A stretch of DNA of 64,000 nt, taken from contig CP046174.1 of the NCBI GenBank assembly GCA_017161075.1, positions 1,860,001 to 1,924,000 of the forward strand. Reading direction: 5' to 3'. The notes under the pieces were generated by a model that saw only the letters and a program-made list of their open reading frames with translations, was not told the origin of the DNA and did not search any database. Made by a program: the position numbers and the translations under genes. The stretch is from Erysipelotrichaceae bacterium 66202529. Lineage in GTDB: Bacteria; Bacillota_I; Bacilli_A; Erysipelotrichales; Erysipelotrichaceae. Each line of letters opens with the position of its first letter. Position 1 is the stretch's first letter. This document shows, in pieces, positions 18,030 to 26,758 of the stretch.

Positions 18030-18734
18030 ATGTTTGAACACAAGAAAAAGTTATTACATCCGGTTAAGGTAGAACGTCCAAATCCACAATACGCTGTATT
18101 GATGCAGGAGCAGTTAGGTGGAAACAACGGGGAGCTGAAGGCAGCTATGCAGTATCTGTCCCAGAGCTTCCGTGCACAGGATCCGGTTTTTAAGGATTTA
18201 TTTCTGGATATCGGAACAGAGGAGCTAAGTCACATGGAAATGGTCGCAGAAACCATAAACCTGTTGAATGGCGGAGATGTAGATTACAAGCAGGTAAAGG
18301 TTGGCGAAATCGAAAGCATGGTGACGTTCGGTCTGAATCCGGCACTGGTGAATTCCAGCGGAAACCCTTGGACTGCTGATTATGTTACTGTAACGGGAGA
18401 CCTGGCAGCTGATCTGCTTGCGGATATCGCCAGTGAACAGCGTGCCAAGGTCGTATACGAGTATTTGTATCGTCAGATTGATGACAAATATGTTAAGGAA
18501 ACGATTATGTTCCTGCTGGAGCGTGAGGAAGCACACAATGCTCTGTTCTGCGAGGCGTTGAATAAAATCACCGATGATGGCAGCAATAAGAGCTTTGGTA
18601 TGAGTGAGGACAGCCGTTTGTATTTCGACTTATCCAAGCCTGGACGCTATTTTGACGATCCCGATCCGAAAGCACCGAAAATGGCCAATGCCAAGGATTC
18701 CAAAAGCACCAAAAGCAAAACGAAAAAGAAATAA
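18030..18734 (+). CDS. manganese catalase family protein
   Basis: 234 residues. It is a four-helix ferritin-like fold with dimanganese ligands in NGELKAAMQYL, GTEELSHMEMVAET and LEREEAHNALF. It has the NPALVNSSGNPWTADYVTVTGD signature of Mn catalases, and a lysine-rich tail follows the core. It removes hydrogen peroxide; related proteins (CotJC) sit in the spore coat. AAAGGAGTGAG is 7 bases before ATG 18030. It is a single gene with its own terminator. Confidence 0.92.
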   Translation: MFEHKKKLLHPVKVERPNPQYAVLMQEQLGGNNGELKAAMQYLSQSFRAQDPVFKDLFLDIGTEELSHMEMVAETINLLNGGDVDYKQVKVGEIESMVTFGLNPALVNSSGNPWTADYVTVTGDLAADLLADIASEQRAKVVYEYLYRQIDDKYVKETIMFLLEREEAHNALFCEALNKITDDGSNKSFGMSEDSRLYFDLSKPGRYFDDPDPKAPKMANAKDSKSTKSKTKKK

Positions 18735-18745
18735 AATACAATATG

Positions 18746-18778
18746 GAAAGCCGCTTAGAATACAGGCGGTTTTTTTAT
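18746..18778 (+). terminator. terminator after Mn catalase
   Basis: GCCGC and GCGGT form the stem, followed by seven T. Confidence 0.8.
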
Positions 18779-19031
18779 GCGAGAAAGTCCCTGTATTGCT
18801 TCATAAAAAAGATACAGAGGCAGACAGGTGCAGGAAGAGTGAGCCTTATAACATCCATGAACATAACTGTTTCTGGTTGAAGCTCTATAACAATATCACC
18901 GTTATCATAAAAGGTATGTTTTATATCCATCCGTTTGAATTTGCCCTTCAGAGATAGGCAGTGAAGCTAGCCGCAAGCTTGTCCCTATTCGCTCCTTACA
19001 CGATTCTTCTGTAAAGGAGGGAGATTTTATA

Positions 19032-19118
19032 GTGTTTCATTTATTTTCAGAAAAAAACGTTATACTGTTTCTTTTTTTGCTCATTTATGGGATAATAAAG
19101 AGCATAAAAGCGTCATAG
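19032..19118 (+). CDS. possible 28-residue hydrophobic peptide
   Basis: GTG 19032 lies 8 bases after the strong AAAGGAGGGAG. The peptide (MFHLFSEKNVILFLFLLIYG, then IIKSIKAS) is a single membrane helix flanked by charged ends. CTCCTTACA 40 bases upstream can pair with the TGTAAAGGAG that holds the ribosome binding site, so translation could be gated. Small spore-associated hydrophobic peptides look like this. The evidence is only the ribosome binding site and the peptide pattern. Confidence 0.4.
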   Translation: MFHLFSEKNVILFLFLLIYGIIKSIKAS

Positions 19119-19172
19119 TGTCTTTTCCATATCAAAAGGAATATACTATAGCAGATAAGGAGGTTGTCGCAG

Positions 19173-19280
19173 ATGAAGGCATACACTGCAGGAAGCTTAT
19201 TCTGGAATACATTCAAATGCGAAAGCGTCCTGCTTCGTGAACGATGTTGCACAGGCTTTGGTTCACAGAAGAATGGTTAG
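19173..19280 (+). CDS. possible Cys-containing leader peptide before cysK
   Basis: A 35-codon ORF from ATG 19173, 9 bases after AAGGAGG, ends 8 bases before the cysK ribosome binding site. It contains three cysteine codons, two adjacent (KCESVLLRERCCTGFGSQ). A leader that stalls when Cys-tRNA is scarce could affect cysK expression. It does not encode a recognisable domain and could be a chance ORF. Confidence 0.4.
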   Translation: MKAYTAGSLFWNTFKCESVLLRERCCTGFGSQKNG

Positions 19281-19302
19281 ACTTTATAAGGAGGACATGT
19301 TG

Positions 19303-20187
19303 ATGAAGGAAACAGTAAAGCTGATTGGAAATACACCATTATATCATATAGAAAATACGGATATCTATGTGAAGCTGGAAAAATACAATATCGGAGGAAG
19401 TGTTAAGGATCGTGCTGTGCTCAGGATGCTGCAGGGTGCCATGGAAAAGGGCGAGATCACCAAGGACAGCGTACTCGTGGAGGCAACCAGTGGGAATACC
19501 GGTGTAGCGCTTGCTATGCTGGGGGCTGTGTATCACATACCGGTAACGATCATCATGCCGGATACGATGAGCATGGAACGCCGGCAGCTGGTAAGGGCCT
19601 ATGGGGCAACGCTTGTTTTAACTCCGGGCGCAAAGGGAATGCAGGGCGCTATGGAGGAAATGGAACGCCTGATGAAGGAGCACGACAATTATCGTTCCCT
19701 GTCACAGTTTGATAATCCGGATAATATCAATGCGCATTATGAAACAACAGGCAGGGAAATTCTGGAGCAGCTGCCGGATGTAGATCTATTTGTTGCCTGC
19801 ATCGGTACCGGAGGTACGTTCAGCGGTATCGCAAAACGGTTAAAGGAACATGATCCTGCAATCCTATGCATGGCAGGAGAACCGGAAAAAAGTGCAATTC
19901 TTAGCGGCAGGGAAGCGGGGCCTCATAAAATTCAGGGGATTGGCGCAAACTTTGTGCCTGCCAACTTCGATCGTGAACTGGCGGACGACATTCTTTTGAT
20001 TTCGGATCAAGAGGCTGTTTTTGAAACTGTGCGCTTTGTCCGTGAAACCGGAATTCTGGTAGGTATCAGCTCCGGTGCCAACATCGCTTTGGCAAAACGT
20101 TTATCACTGCGTTATCCTGGAAAGAAAATCGTTACGGTTGCACCGGACGGCGGAGAGAAATATCTTTCCGTATTGGACTTTGATTAG
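19303..20187 (+). CDS. cysK: cysteine synthase (O-acetylserine sulfhydrylase)
   Basis: 294 residues from ATG 19303, 8 bases after AAGGAGG. The upstream in-frame GTG 19237 and ATG 19297 are poorly placed. The PLP lysine is in [16 protein letters not shown] (NxxGSxKDR), the substrate loop is [12 protein letters not shown] and the phosphate-binding loop is [10 protein letters not shown]. It makes cysteine from O-acetylserine and sulfide. cysE follows directly, so the two last steps of cysteine synthesis are one operon. Confidence 0.94.
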   Translation: MKETVKLIGNTPLYHIENTDIYVKLEKYNIGGSVKDRAVLRMLQGAMEKGEITKDSVLVEATSGNTGVALAMLGAVYHIPVTIIMPDTMSMERRQLVRAYGATLVLTPGAKGMQGAMEEMERLMKEHDNYRSLSQFDNPDNINAHYETTGREILEQLPDVDLFVACIGTGGTFSGIAKRLKEHDPAILCMAGEPEKSAILSGREAGPHKIQGIGANFVPANFDRELADDILLISDQEAVFETVRFVRETGILVGISSGANIALAKRLSLRYPGKKIVTVAPDGGEKYLSVLDFD

Positions 20188-20188
20188 T

Positions 20189-20728
20189 ATGCTTCGTGTA
20201 TTGAAGGATATCAATCACAATTTAAACCGCTCCCTGCAAAATGATCCTGCAGCGCATTCCAAGCTGGAGATATTGTTACTATATCCCCATATCCGTGCGC
20301 TTGCCTTTCATCGGGTGTCTCATTTTCTGTATAAGCACCATCTGTTTTTTCTGGCGCGGCTGAATTCAAATATTGCGCGTCACTGGACAGGGATTGAGAT
20401 TCATCCGGGGGCAACCATCGGAAGAGGGCTTTTGATCGATCATGGCATGGGAGTTGTGATTGGTGAAACTGCTGTGATTGGGGATGACTGCCAGCTTTAT
20501 CATGGTGTGACACTCGGCGGAACCGGTAAGCAGCATGCCAAACGGCATCCAACCCTTGGCAATCGTGTAATGATCGGGGCAGGGGCAAAATGTCTTGGCA
20601 ATATCACAATCGATGATGATGCTAAGGTGGGAGCGAATGCAGTTGTTTTAACAGATGTACCGGCCGGAGCAACATTCATCGGGCTGGCCGCAAAGGATAA
20701 ACGCGAAAAACATTGTCTGTTTTATTAA
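20189..20728 (+). CDS. cysE: serine O-acetyltransferase
   Basis: 179 residues from ATG 20189, one base after the cysK stop, probably translationally coupled since no good ribosome binding site is seen. An N-terminal helical part is followed by the left-handed beta-helix: [34 protein letters not shown] and [12 protein letters not shown], with the catalytic H and D in IDHGMG. It forms O-acetylserine for CysK. It is the short form typical of Firmicutes. Confidence 0.95.
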   Translation: MLRVLKDINHNLNRSLQNDPAAHSKLEILLLYPHIRALAFHRVSHFLYKHHLFFLARLNSNIARHWTGIEIHPGATIGRGLLIDHGMGVVIGETAVIGDDCQLYHGVTLGGTGKQHAKRHPTLGNRVMIGAGAKCLGNITIDDDAKVGANAVVLTDVPAGATFIGLAAKDKREKHCLFY

Positions 20729-20925
20729 ACAGTAAAGGTCTGAGGGATAAGCTGTTTTGTGCTTTCCTTGGGCCTTTTTTGTTGCTGTTCGTGCGGATAA
20801 AGGAAAGGCTTACCGCATGGAGAGCATTTGGCTTTCCTGTTTACAAGGTGCAGCTTTATAAGAACCGTATAAGAATTACACATATACTTGTAATCTGTTC
20901 CCATTTGTTTTACAATAATCCTGGA
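20729..20925. other. intergenic stretch before the cysKE terminator
   Basis: No supported gene is seen. Possible frames lack ribosome binding sites. Confidence 0.4.
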
Positions 20926-20967
20926 TACTGTACATAAACGTATACGTTTTTGTACAGTGTTTTTTTC
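20926..20967 (+). terminator. strong terminator downstream of cysKE
   Basis: ACTGTACATAAACGTA pairs with TACGTTTTTGTACAGT (one or two mismatches) and is followed by TTTTTTT. Confidence 0.8.
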
Positions 20968-21071
20968 TGTAATTTCCTTAAAAATCATCAGCTTTTTGTT
21001 TGTTTTCGTAACCTTTCCCGTGATTTCTAATCGTATACCTTATGAAATACTGTATCGAAATTGAGGTGAGT

Positions 21072-21215
21072 ATGCTTATGAAGCTGATCATATTGCTGAT
21101 TTTGAGTATTGCAGGGGGAATATTGCAGAGTACAGAGGTCTGGCCCTGCGTTGCGCCGAAGGAAGGAGGGCGGGCAGCTATTTGCTGCTATTACAGTTTG
21201 AGCATGACTGTGTGA
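21072..21215 (+). CDS. possible short membrane or secreted peptide
   Basis: A 47-codon ORF after GAGGTGAG at ATG 21072: MLMKLIILLILSIAGGILQS, then TEVWPCVAPKEGG and ICCYYSLSMTV. It may be a real small protein or the start of a lost membrane gene. The next 190 bases up to the padR promoter hold nothing else. Confidence 0.25.
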   Translation: MLMKLIILLILSIAGGILQSTEVWPCVAPKEGGRAAICCYYSLSMTV

Positions 21216-21357
21216 TTAAGCTGGGGGTTATTGGAATAGGAAGCAAATGGAACAACTATGGAAGCCTTTCCACTCAGGGGCTGCTGCTTTACTCTTTTAC
21301 AAAGCGCTGTGCATAGGACTATTTCCCCCCTTCATGCAGTTTGAGTATCAAAATATA

Positions 21358-21424
21358 TTGACGATATACATAGGGTATGCTATATTATATCTGTAATAGA
21401 TATATCTAAAATGGATATATCCAT
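21358..21424 (+). promoter_or_regulatory. promoter and likely PadR operator
   Basis: TTGACG (21358), a 17-base spacer, then TATATT (21381). Downstream are two perfect palindromes, AGATATATCT (21398-21407) and ATGGATATATCCAT (21411-21424), with centres 15 bp apart. They lie between the promoter and padR and probably serve autorepression. Confidence 0.65.
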
Positions 21425-21440
21425 TATGGAGGTTAAGAAT

Positions 21441-21779
21441 ATGTCAAAAAGCAATACGCTGGAGACGGAGCAGCTGACGGATGCCATGTATTACATTCTG
21501 CTGTCTCTGATGAAGGAGCGTCATGGCTATGCCATCATGAAATATATCGAGGAGCTCAGCAATCACAGTATTACGATGGGGCCGGGAACCTTATATACAC
21601 TTTTGAAAAAGCTGTGTAAGGCGGAGTGGATCCTGCAGACCTCTGTCGATGCGGACCGGACGAAAAAATATCAGATTACCGATACCGGCAGAGCAGTGCT
21701 GCTGCATGAGATAAAACGCAGAAGGCACATGGTGGAGGACGGCTTGCGAATTTTAAAGGAGAACGGATATGAAGGATAG
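21441..21779 (+). CDS. PadR family transcriptional regulator
   Basis: 112 residues from ATG 21441, about 9 bases after GGAGG (the ATG at 21411 overlaps the operator). It is a winged-helix PadR domain with LLSLMKERHGYAIMKYIEELS and MGPGTLYTLLKKLCKAEWIL, and RTKKYQITDTGRAVL is the wing. It overlaps the DUF2812 gene. PadR repressors typically control adjacent exporters, here an ABC transporter. Confidence 0.9.
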   Translation: MSKSNTLETEQLTDAMYYILLSLMKERHGYAIMKYIEELSNHSITMGPGTLYTLLKKLCKAEWILQTSVDADRTKKYQITDTGRAVLLHEIKRRRHMVEDGLRILKENGYEG

Positions 21780-22503
21780 AAAACGGGTGATGTGCGGCGG
21801 TCTGGCTTTTTCCGATTGCGAGGATATGGAAATGCTGCATCAGTATGCCAAAGAGGGCTGGGTGTTTCGGGAATTTCACGGTCTGTTTTATATCCTGCAT
21901 AAGGAGGAGCCGGTAAACCGGATTTACAGCTATACCATGCAGAAGCTGGCGGAGGATGAAAAGGAAGCCTATTTCCGTCTGTTTGAGGAGGGAGGCTGGC
22001 ACATTCTGAACCCGGATAGCAAAGAGGTATATTTCTTCTGGGCAGAGGAGGGCTGTGTGCCCCTGCACAGTGAGGTGGAAACCAGGATGGAGGAATACCG
22101 GCCGACACTGTATGTGTTTGCCGGAATGCTGCTGGTCGGCTGCCTGTGTCTGCTGTCCCTGCTCTGGCTGCGGCATACTGCTTTTTATGCGGCAGTCCTC
22201 ATGCTTGGCTCCATAATGAGCACGGTAGGACTTTTGATGGTGGTGGGCATTACATTGCGTATGAAGAAGAAGCGTCTTCGCATCGTGAATCTGACCTTCC
22301 GCCAGGGGGCAGTGATCTTTGCGGCTGGTATCGTCCTGCTGTGTATCCGTATGCTTGACTTGGGAAGCGGCATACGCAGACTGCTGCTGATACTCGGCGT
22401 TGTTTGTGTGATAGAAGGGGTTTTATGGATGTGTTTTCAGTATCGGGCATTTCGTGATAAAAAAGAAATTCGTATAAAAAAGAAAGATGAGGGTGTGTTA
22501 TGA
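21769..22503 (+). CDS. DUF2812 membrane protein
   Basis: 244 residues. The cytoplasmic N-terminal DUF2812 domain (residues 10-105: MEMLHQYAKEGWVFREFHGLFYIL, YFRLFEEGGWHIL) is followed by four membrane helices and a basic tail. DUF2812 genes are paired with padR across Firmicutes and are thought to act in the same sensing circuit, though the mechanism is unknown. It overlaps both neighbours (padR by 11, the ABC ATPase by 4 bases). Confidence 0.85.
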   Translation: MKDRKRVMCGGLAFSDCEDMEMLHQYAKEGWVFREFHGLFYILHKEEPVNRIYSYTMQKLAEDEKEAYFRLFEEGGWHILNPDSKEVYFFWAEEGCVPLHSEVETRMEEYRPTLYVFAGMLLVGCLCLLSLLWLRHTAFYAAVLMLGSIMSTVGLLMVVGITLRMKKKRLRIVNLTFRQGAVIFAAGIVLLCIRMLDLGSGIRRLLLILGVVCVIEGVLWMCFQYRAFRDKKEIRIKKKDEGVL

Positions 22504-23210
22504 TCGAGGTAAATAATTTGACAAAGCTGTACGGGAAATTTAAGGCCGTGGATGATGTATCGTTGAAAGCAGAGGATGGGGAAGTTACCATTCTGCTGGG
22601 ACCCAATGGTGCGGGTAAGTCAACGACGATAAAAAGTATTACCAATCTGCTGCAGTATAAGGGGGATATCAAAATCAATGGGTATGAGAATGATTCTCTG
22701 GAGGCTAAAAAAAGCTTCGGCTATATCCCGGAGGCCCCGGTACTGTATGATCTGTTGACAATCGATGAGCATGTGGAGTTTATCGGCAAGGCGTACCGCT
22801 GTGAGAATTACCGTGCGCTGGCGGATACATATATTGCTCTGTTCAAGCTGGAGGATAAGCGAAAAAAAGCGGTGCGTGAGCTGTCCAAGGGGATGAAGCA
22901 GAAGGTCAGTATGCTGTTGGCTCTGATCATTTCTCCAAAAACCCTGCTGGTGGATGAGCCAATGGTTGGTCTGGACCCAACAAGTATTGAAGAAACCCTG
23001 CAGCTGTTTGTGCGGCTGAAGCAGGAGGGAGTGGCAATACTGATTTCTACGCATATCATCGATGTGATTGAGGCAATTTGGGATAGCGCCTATATCATGG
23101 ATCACGGGAAAATCGTAGCCCATGTACGAAAAGCGGAGCTGAAGGAGCAAACGATCAAGGAAATCTTCTTTGCGTCTGTGGAAGGTGATGAACATGAGCA
23201 TACTGTATAA
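22500..23210 (+). CDS. ABC transporter ATP-binding protein
   Basis: 236 residues. Walker A LLGPNGAGKSTT (about residue 37), a Q-loop region (KKSFGYIPEAPVLYD), signature LSKGMKQKVS and Walker B TLLVDEPMVGLD, then an H-loop ISTHIID. This is the ABC-2/EcsA/CcmA-like type that partners a separate permease, here the next gene. The substrate is unknown. Confidence 0.93.
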   Translation: MIEVNNLTKLYGKFKAVDDVSLKAEDGEVTILLGPNGAGKSTTIKSITNLLQYKGDIKINGYENDSLEAKKSFGYIPEAPVLYDLLTIDEHVEFIGKAYRCENYRALADTYIALFKLEDKRKKAVRELSKGMKQKVSMLLALIISPKTLLVDEPMVGLDPTSIEETLQLFVRLKQEGVAILISTHIIDVIEAIWDSAYIMDHGKIVAHVRKAELKEQTIKEIFFASVEGDEHEHTV

Positions 23211-24756
23211 GCTGTATCTGACCAGGCTGAAGGCGAATATCCGGCATGTATTTTCCAAAAAGGGAAGTGCCGTCTTTGCCATCCTGATGATTATGCTGTA
23301 TGGCGGTCTGATCGTCATGAGCTTATCCAAACCGGAAATTGCATTATCCATGCAGAACATTACCGATGCCAATATGGCGATCATGATCGGTGTTGGCTTT
23401 ACCGCACTGATGGTTGGCGTCATGCTGCTGCAGAAGCGCAAGGCGCTGTTTATGGAGGCGGATGCTTTCTATATGTTCAGCGGGCCGTTTACGCGTGTGC
23501 AGATCATGCGGTTTCTGATGCTGCAAAACATTGCATCCTCTTTTCTGTGCGGAGCGATTTCCCTGCTGATGGTGATTCTTCTGGGAAGCACGATTGAATT
23601 ATCCTTTCCGTTTCTGCTGCTGGCCTTCCTTTGCTTTTCTCTGGTATATTTTGTCTTTCTGGTCGTTTACTATTATGTGTATCTGTTATCTATTCAAAAG
23701 GATAGCTATCGTCATATTCCACAGATTGCCGCAGTGTTCTATGTGCTGATGGTCGTGGCAGTATATGGCATGGTAATCGTGCAGAATCAGGGACAGCTGG
23801 CAGGCAGTGGAACGCTGTTTCTGAATACGGAGCTGTTTTACTGGGTACCGCTGTTTGGCTGGATCAAAATGATTCTGGTTTCCTATATCGCTGCTTCCTG
23901 GGGAATGCTGGCACTGGGGATTGCTCTGCTGCTGGTAGTCTGCGGGCTTGCCTATGGTATGCTTTGCAGCTACAAGGGGGAATTTGTGGAACGCGCCATG
24001 CAGGATGCGGAAGAATTTACTGCCTTATACAAGGATGTACGTGCCGGTAAACGGGATGGAATGAGTGAACGTAAAATTCATGAGGTCAAGGCGGTATTTC
24101 GTAGCGGAGCGATGGCGATTTTCTCTAAAAACATTTTGCTGCTGCGTAAGACAAACGATTACATCCGCTGGACGGATATTCTGACTATCGGAATTTATCT
24201 CGTTATCACCCTGCTTATGGATATGGGCTTTGGCTTTTTTATGTATATGATGATGTTCTGGCTGTTTACGATTGTACAGAATTCGGACTTTATGCGTGAT
24301 ATGAACAACTATCAGATTTATCTGATTCCCGATCATCCGCTCAAAAAGCTGCTCTGTGTTCTGCTGCCGACCTTTTTGAAGATGCTTTTGCCGATGAGCG
24401 GTGCCATTGTGGTGGCAGCCCTCATTTATCAAAGCGATATCGCAAGCGTTATCCAGTATTTCATCATGCTGCTGGGCTATGCAACCCTGTTTCTGTCAGC
24501 CAGTGTACTGTCGGTACGTATTCTAAAAAGCCGCAACAATCCGCTTATGGAAAATATGCTGCGTATGCTGATTATGGTCATAGCTGCCGCTCCGGGCATC
24601 GGCTTAACGATTTATTTTTTAAGCAAAGGGGATTTCACACTGGAAATTTTACAGCAGATGACACTCCTTTCCTTGGCGATGAACTTTGTTATTTCTGTGG
24701 TGATTATATTGATATGTGCACCGATGATGAACGGCAGAGAGATCAAAAGTGAATAA
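23194..24756 (+). CDS. ABC transporter permease (ABC-2/exporter type)
   Basis: 520 residues from ATG 23194 (8 bases after GGAAGGTG), overlapping the ATPase gene by 17 bases. It has about 12 membrane helices and a cytoplasmic loop around residues 265-310. It resembles the large permeases that pair with an EcsA-like ATPase. With padR and DUF2812 it forms a four-gene operon, probably an exporter with its own stress-responsive control. Confidence 0.85.
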   Translation: MSILYKLYLTRLKANIRHVFSKKGSAVFAILMIMLYGGLIVMSLSKPEIALSMQNITDANMAIMIGVGFTALMVGVMLLQKRKALFMEADAFYMFSGPFTRVQIMRFLMLQNIASSFLCGAISLLMVILLGSTIELSFPFLLLAFLCFSLVYFVFLVVYYYVYLLSIQKDSYRHIPQIAAVFYVLMVVAVYGMVIVQNQGQLAGSGTLFLNTELFYWVPLFGWIKMILVSYIAASWGMLALGIALLLVVCGLAYGMLCSYKGEFVERAMQDAEEFTALYKDVRAGKRDGMSERKIHEVKAVFRSGAMAIFSKNILLLRKTNDYIRWTDILTIGIYLVITLLMDMGFGFFMYMMMFWLFTIVQNSDFMRDMNNYQIYLIPDHPLKKLLCVLLPTFLKMLLPMSGAIVVAALIYQSDIASVIQYFIMLLGYATLFLSASVLSVRILKSRNNPLMENMLRMLIMVIAAAPGIGLTIYFLSKGDFTLEILQQMTLLSLAMNFVISVVIILICAPMMNGREIKSE

Positions 24757-24772
24757 AATGATACAAAACTTA

Positions 24773-24806
24773 TGGAAAGGAAAGGGAAATTTCTTTTCCT
24801 TTTCTT
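24773..24806 (+). terminator. terminator of the PadR-ABC operon
   Basis: GGAAAGGAAAGG pairs with CTTTTCC/TTTTC around a short loop, and T residues follow. Confidence 0.65.
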
Positions 24807-24851
24807 CTGTTTATGATATAGTATGTTACAGTATCTAAAAGAGGTAATTGT

Positions 24852-26129
24852 ATGTGGAAATATCAATGTAAAAAGCATGTAATGGTTATACTGGTCAGCT
24901 TTGTGGCCGGTGCGGTTCTATTCGGCCTGATGGGCTATCAAAGAGAATATCTCACTTCTCTGCTGCGGCAGTCGGTTCCTGCGGAAATGGCGGGTGAACT
25001 GATCAAGGCAGAGTATATGTATTATCTGATCGGAGGTCTGACGATTTCCGGTCTGGCAAACGGACTTATGCTGCTGACCTATGTGATGCAGCGCTTCAAT
25101 ATTCCGTTTATTCTGATGTTCTTCCTGTTCTTTGCAGGAGGCTTTACCATCATTGAAATGATCGGGGCACTTACCGTCATACCGGCAATCGCTGTTTGTA
25201 TCTTCGGTATGCTGACGATTCCCAACAGGGGAAAGCGCAGGGAGTTCGCAAAGGAAAATGTCACCAGTGTGGCTGAGGTGGAGCGTGTTTACCGGCTGCA
25301 TCACCAGTATCTGGATGCATATGAAGAACTGGGAAAGAAGGCATGGAGCTTCAATCTGAAAATGAATTTGCTGTATTTCACAGGACTGATCGCTGTTCTG
25401 CTCGTTATTTTATATGTACAGGATTTCTTTGTGGTCTTTATAGCGATGATGCTGTATTCCATTTTGTTCTTTCAGCTTACCAAGCGTAAGAACCAGTCCA
25501 TGCAGCCGATCATATCACTGCTGTATGATCAGTGTAATCCGGAAGCCTGTGCAACGGCAATCTTTGCCTATGCGAAAAAAGGAAGACGAAAGAAGAGCTT
25601 TCCGATGCCGCAGCATCTGGCACAGTGTATGGTCTATCTGAATGATCCCCATCTTGCCATTGATGTACTGGCAACCAGTGCGCAGGGCAGAGGCAACTTT
25701 ATCTTTGCTTATCACTCCTTAATGGCCTATGCATATTATCAGCTGGGAGATCGCAGTATGGTGAAATTCCATTACGATGAATGTGAAAAGGCCGGCGCAA
25801 GAGTGAACAACGGGCCGATGCAGATGATCAAGGCACAGTGTCTGGAGGGGATTCAGAATAAGCTGGATTTAATGGATCAGAATTTTGAAAGCTCCCGCAG
25901 CTTTTTTGAGAAAGCGATGCCAACGGCAGGATTTGAATTCCAGCGTGTGGATTTCAAATACTATCTCGGGCTGATCGGCTTTGTGCAGAAGGATCTGGAT
26001 GAGGCAAAAAGCTGTTTCAGCTATGTGGTTCAGCATGGAAACAAGATATATTATGTGGAAAAAGCACAGGGCTTCTTGAAAACCATTGAAAAAGCAGAGG
26101 CTGCTATGCAGGCACAATACGATAACTAA
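24852..26129 (+). CDS. membrane protein with TPR-like cytoplasmic domain
   Basis: 425 residues. Helices at about residues 9-28, 56-77 and 80-120 are followed by a second hydrophobic pair near 175-215. A helical C-terminal region (ACATAIFAYAKKGRR, SLMAYAYYQLGDRSMVKFHYDECEK, KYYLGLIGFVQKDLDEAKSCFSYV) reads as tetratricopeptide-like repeats. I cannot name the family. TATAGT and GAGGTAATT precede ATG 24852. It is a single gene with its own terminator. Confidence 0.75.
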   Translation: MWKYQCKKHVMVILVSFVAGAVLFGLMGYQREYLTSLLRQSVPAEMAGELIKAEYMYYLIGGLTISGLANGLMLLTYVMQRFNIPFILMFFLFFAGGFTIIEMIGALTVIPAIAVCIFGMLTIPNRGKRREFAKENVTSVAEVERVYRLHHQYLDAYEELGKKAWSFNLKMNLLYFTGLIAVLLVILYVQDFFVVFIAMMLYSILFFQLTKRKNQSMQPIISLLYDQCNPEACATAIFAYAKKGRRKKSFPMPQHLAQCMVYLNDPHLAIDVLATSAQGRGNFIFAYHSLMAYAYYQLGDRSMVKFHYDECEKAGARVNNGPMQMIKAQCLEGIQNKLDLMDQNFESSRSFFEKAMPTAGFEFQRVDFKYYLGLIGFVQKDLDEAKSCFSYVVQHGNKIYYVEKAQGFLKTIEKAEAAMQAQYDN

Positions 26130-26156
26130 AAGGATTCCGTGAAATCCTTTTTTTTG
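26127..26156 (+). terminator. terminator
   Basis: AAAGGATT and AATCCTTT stem, with a T-run of eight. Confidence 0.85.
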
Positions 26157-26214
26157 TGTTTCGTTTTCTGAAAACGCAAACATTGTGAACTTTATGTGAA
26201 GTGCTGCATTGTAG

Positions 26215-26275
26215 TTGACACGGATACGTTTTTGAATATAATAGTTAAGGTAGTTAATTATTAAGTTACTTAACT
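26215..26275 (+). promoter_or_regulatory. promoter and MarR operator
   Basis: TTGACA (26215), a 16-base spacer, then TATAAT (26237). AGTTAAG (26243) and CTTAACT (26269) flank an AT-rich AGTTAATTATTAAGTTA core, an inverted repeat directly after the -10, as expected for MarR autorepression. Confidence 0.75.
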
Positions 26276-26293
26276 AATTGAAGAGGTGATACA

Positions 26294-26758
26294 ATGGATG
26301 AGATGGATATCGTCCGGAAGGTTACACATCTGTTCTACATGTTTCGTAGAGACAGTCTGCTGAAAAAAGAGGATCATCCAAAAATGAAGCACCGGGATAT
26401 TATGGTGCTGGATGCCATTATGAAGCTCAATGACGGCAATCTGGTGAAAATGAGTGATCTCAGTGATTATTTTCAGGTGACGCCTGCTGCTATTTCGCAA
26501 ATTATCAAACAGTTTGAGAAAAAAGGGTGGGTGGAACGGATTCTTTTGGATACGGATCGCAGAAGCGTCTATATTCAGGTAAGCGAGGAAGCCCGGCAGA
26601 TGATGAAGAACTGTGAAGCCTTTATGACACAGCGTCTTGTTGAATTCATTGAGGAACTCGGTGAGGAGGATGCCAACGCACTTGTCCGTATTTTGGAAAA
26701 GGCACTGGCACATTCCCACAAACGCAAAGAAAAGCTTGAGGAAGGAGAACAGAAATGA
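26294..26758 (+). CDS. MarR family transcriptional regulator
   Basis: 154 residues. The winged helix shows MKMSDLSDYFQVTPAAISQIIKQFEKKGWVER and the wing LDTDRRSVYIQVSEEA. GAGGTGAT lies before ATG 26294. It overlaps the following ABC gene by four bases (ATGA), so it very likely regulates the two-gene exporter. A drug or metabolite ligand is likely but unknown. Confidence 0.93.
   Translation: MDEMDIVRKVTHLFYMFRRDSLLKKEDHPKMKHRDIMVLDAIMKLNDGNLVKMSDLSDYFQVTPAAISQIIKQFEKKGWVERILLDTDRRSVYIQVSEEARQMMKNCEAFMTQRLVEFIEELGEEDANALVRILEKALAHSHKRKEKLEEGEQK

Noticed and set aside
18604..18957. 117-codon frame over the end of the Mn catalase gene
   Set aside because: Overlaps a well supported gene in another frame, runs through a terminator and has no RBS.
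18960..19300. T-box riboswitch before cysK
   Set aside because: No T-box core (TGGNACCGCG) and too little room for the specifier and antiterminator; only leader peptide and hairpin signals are seen.
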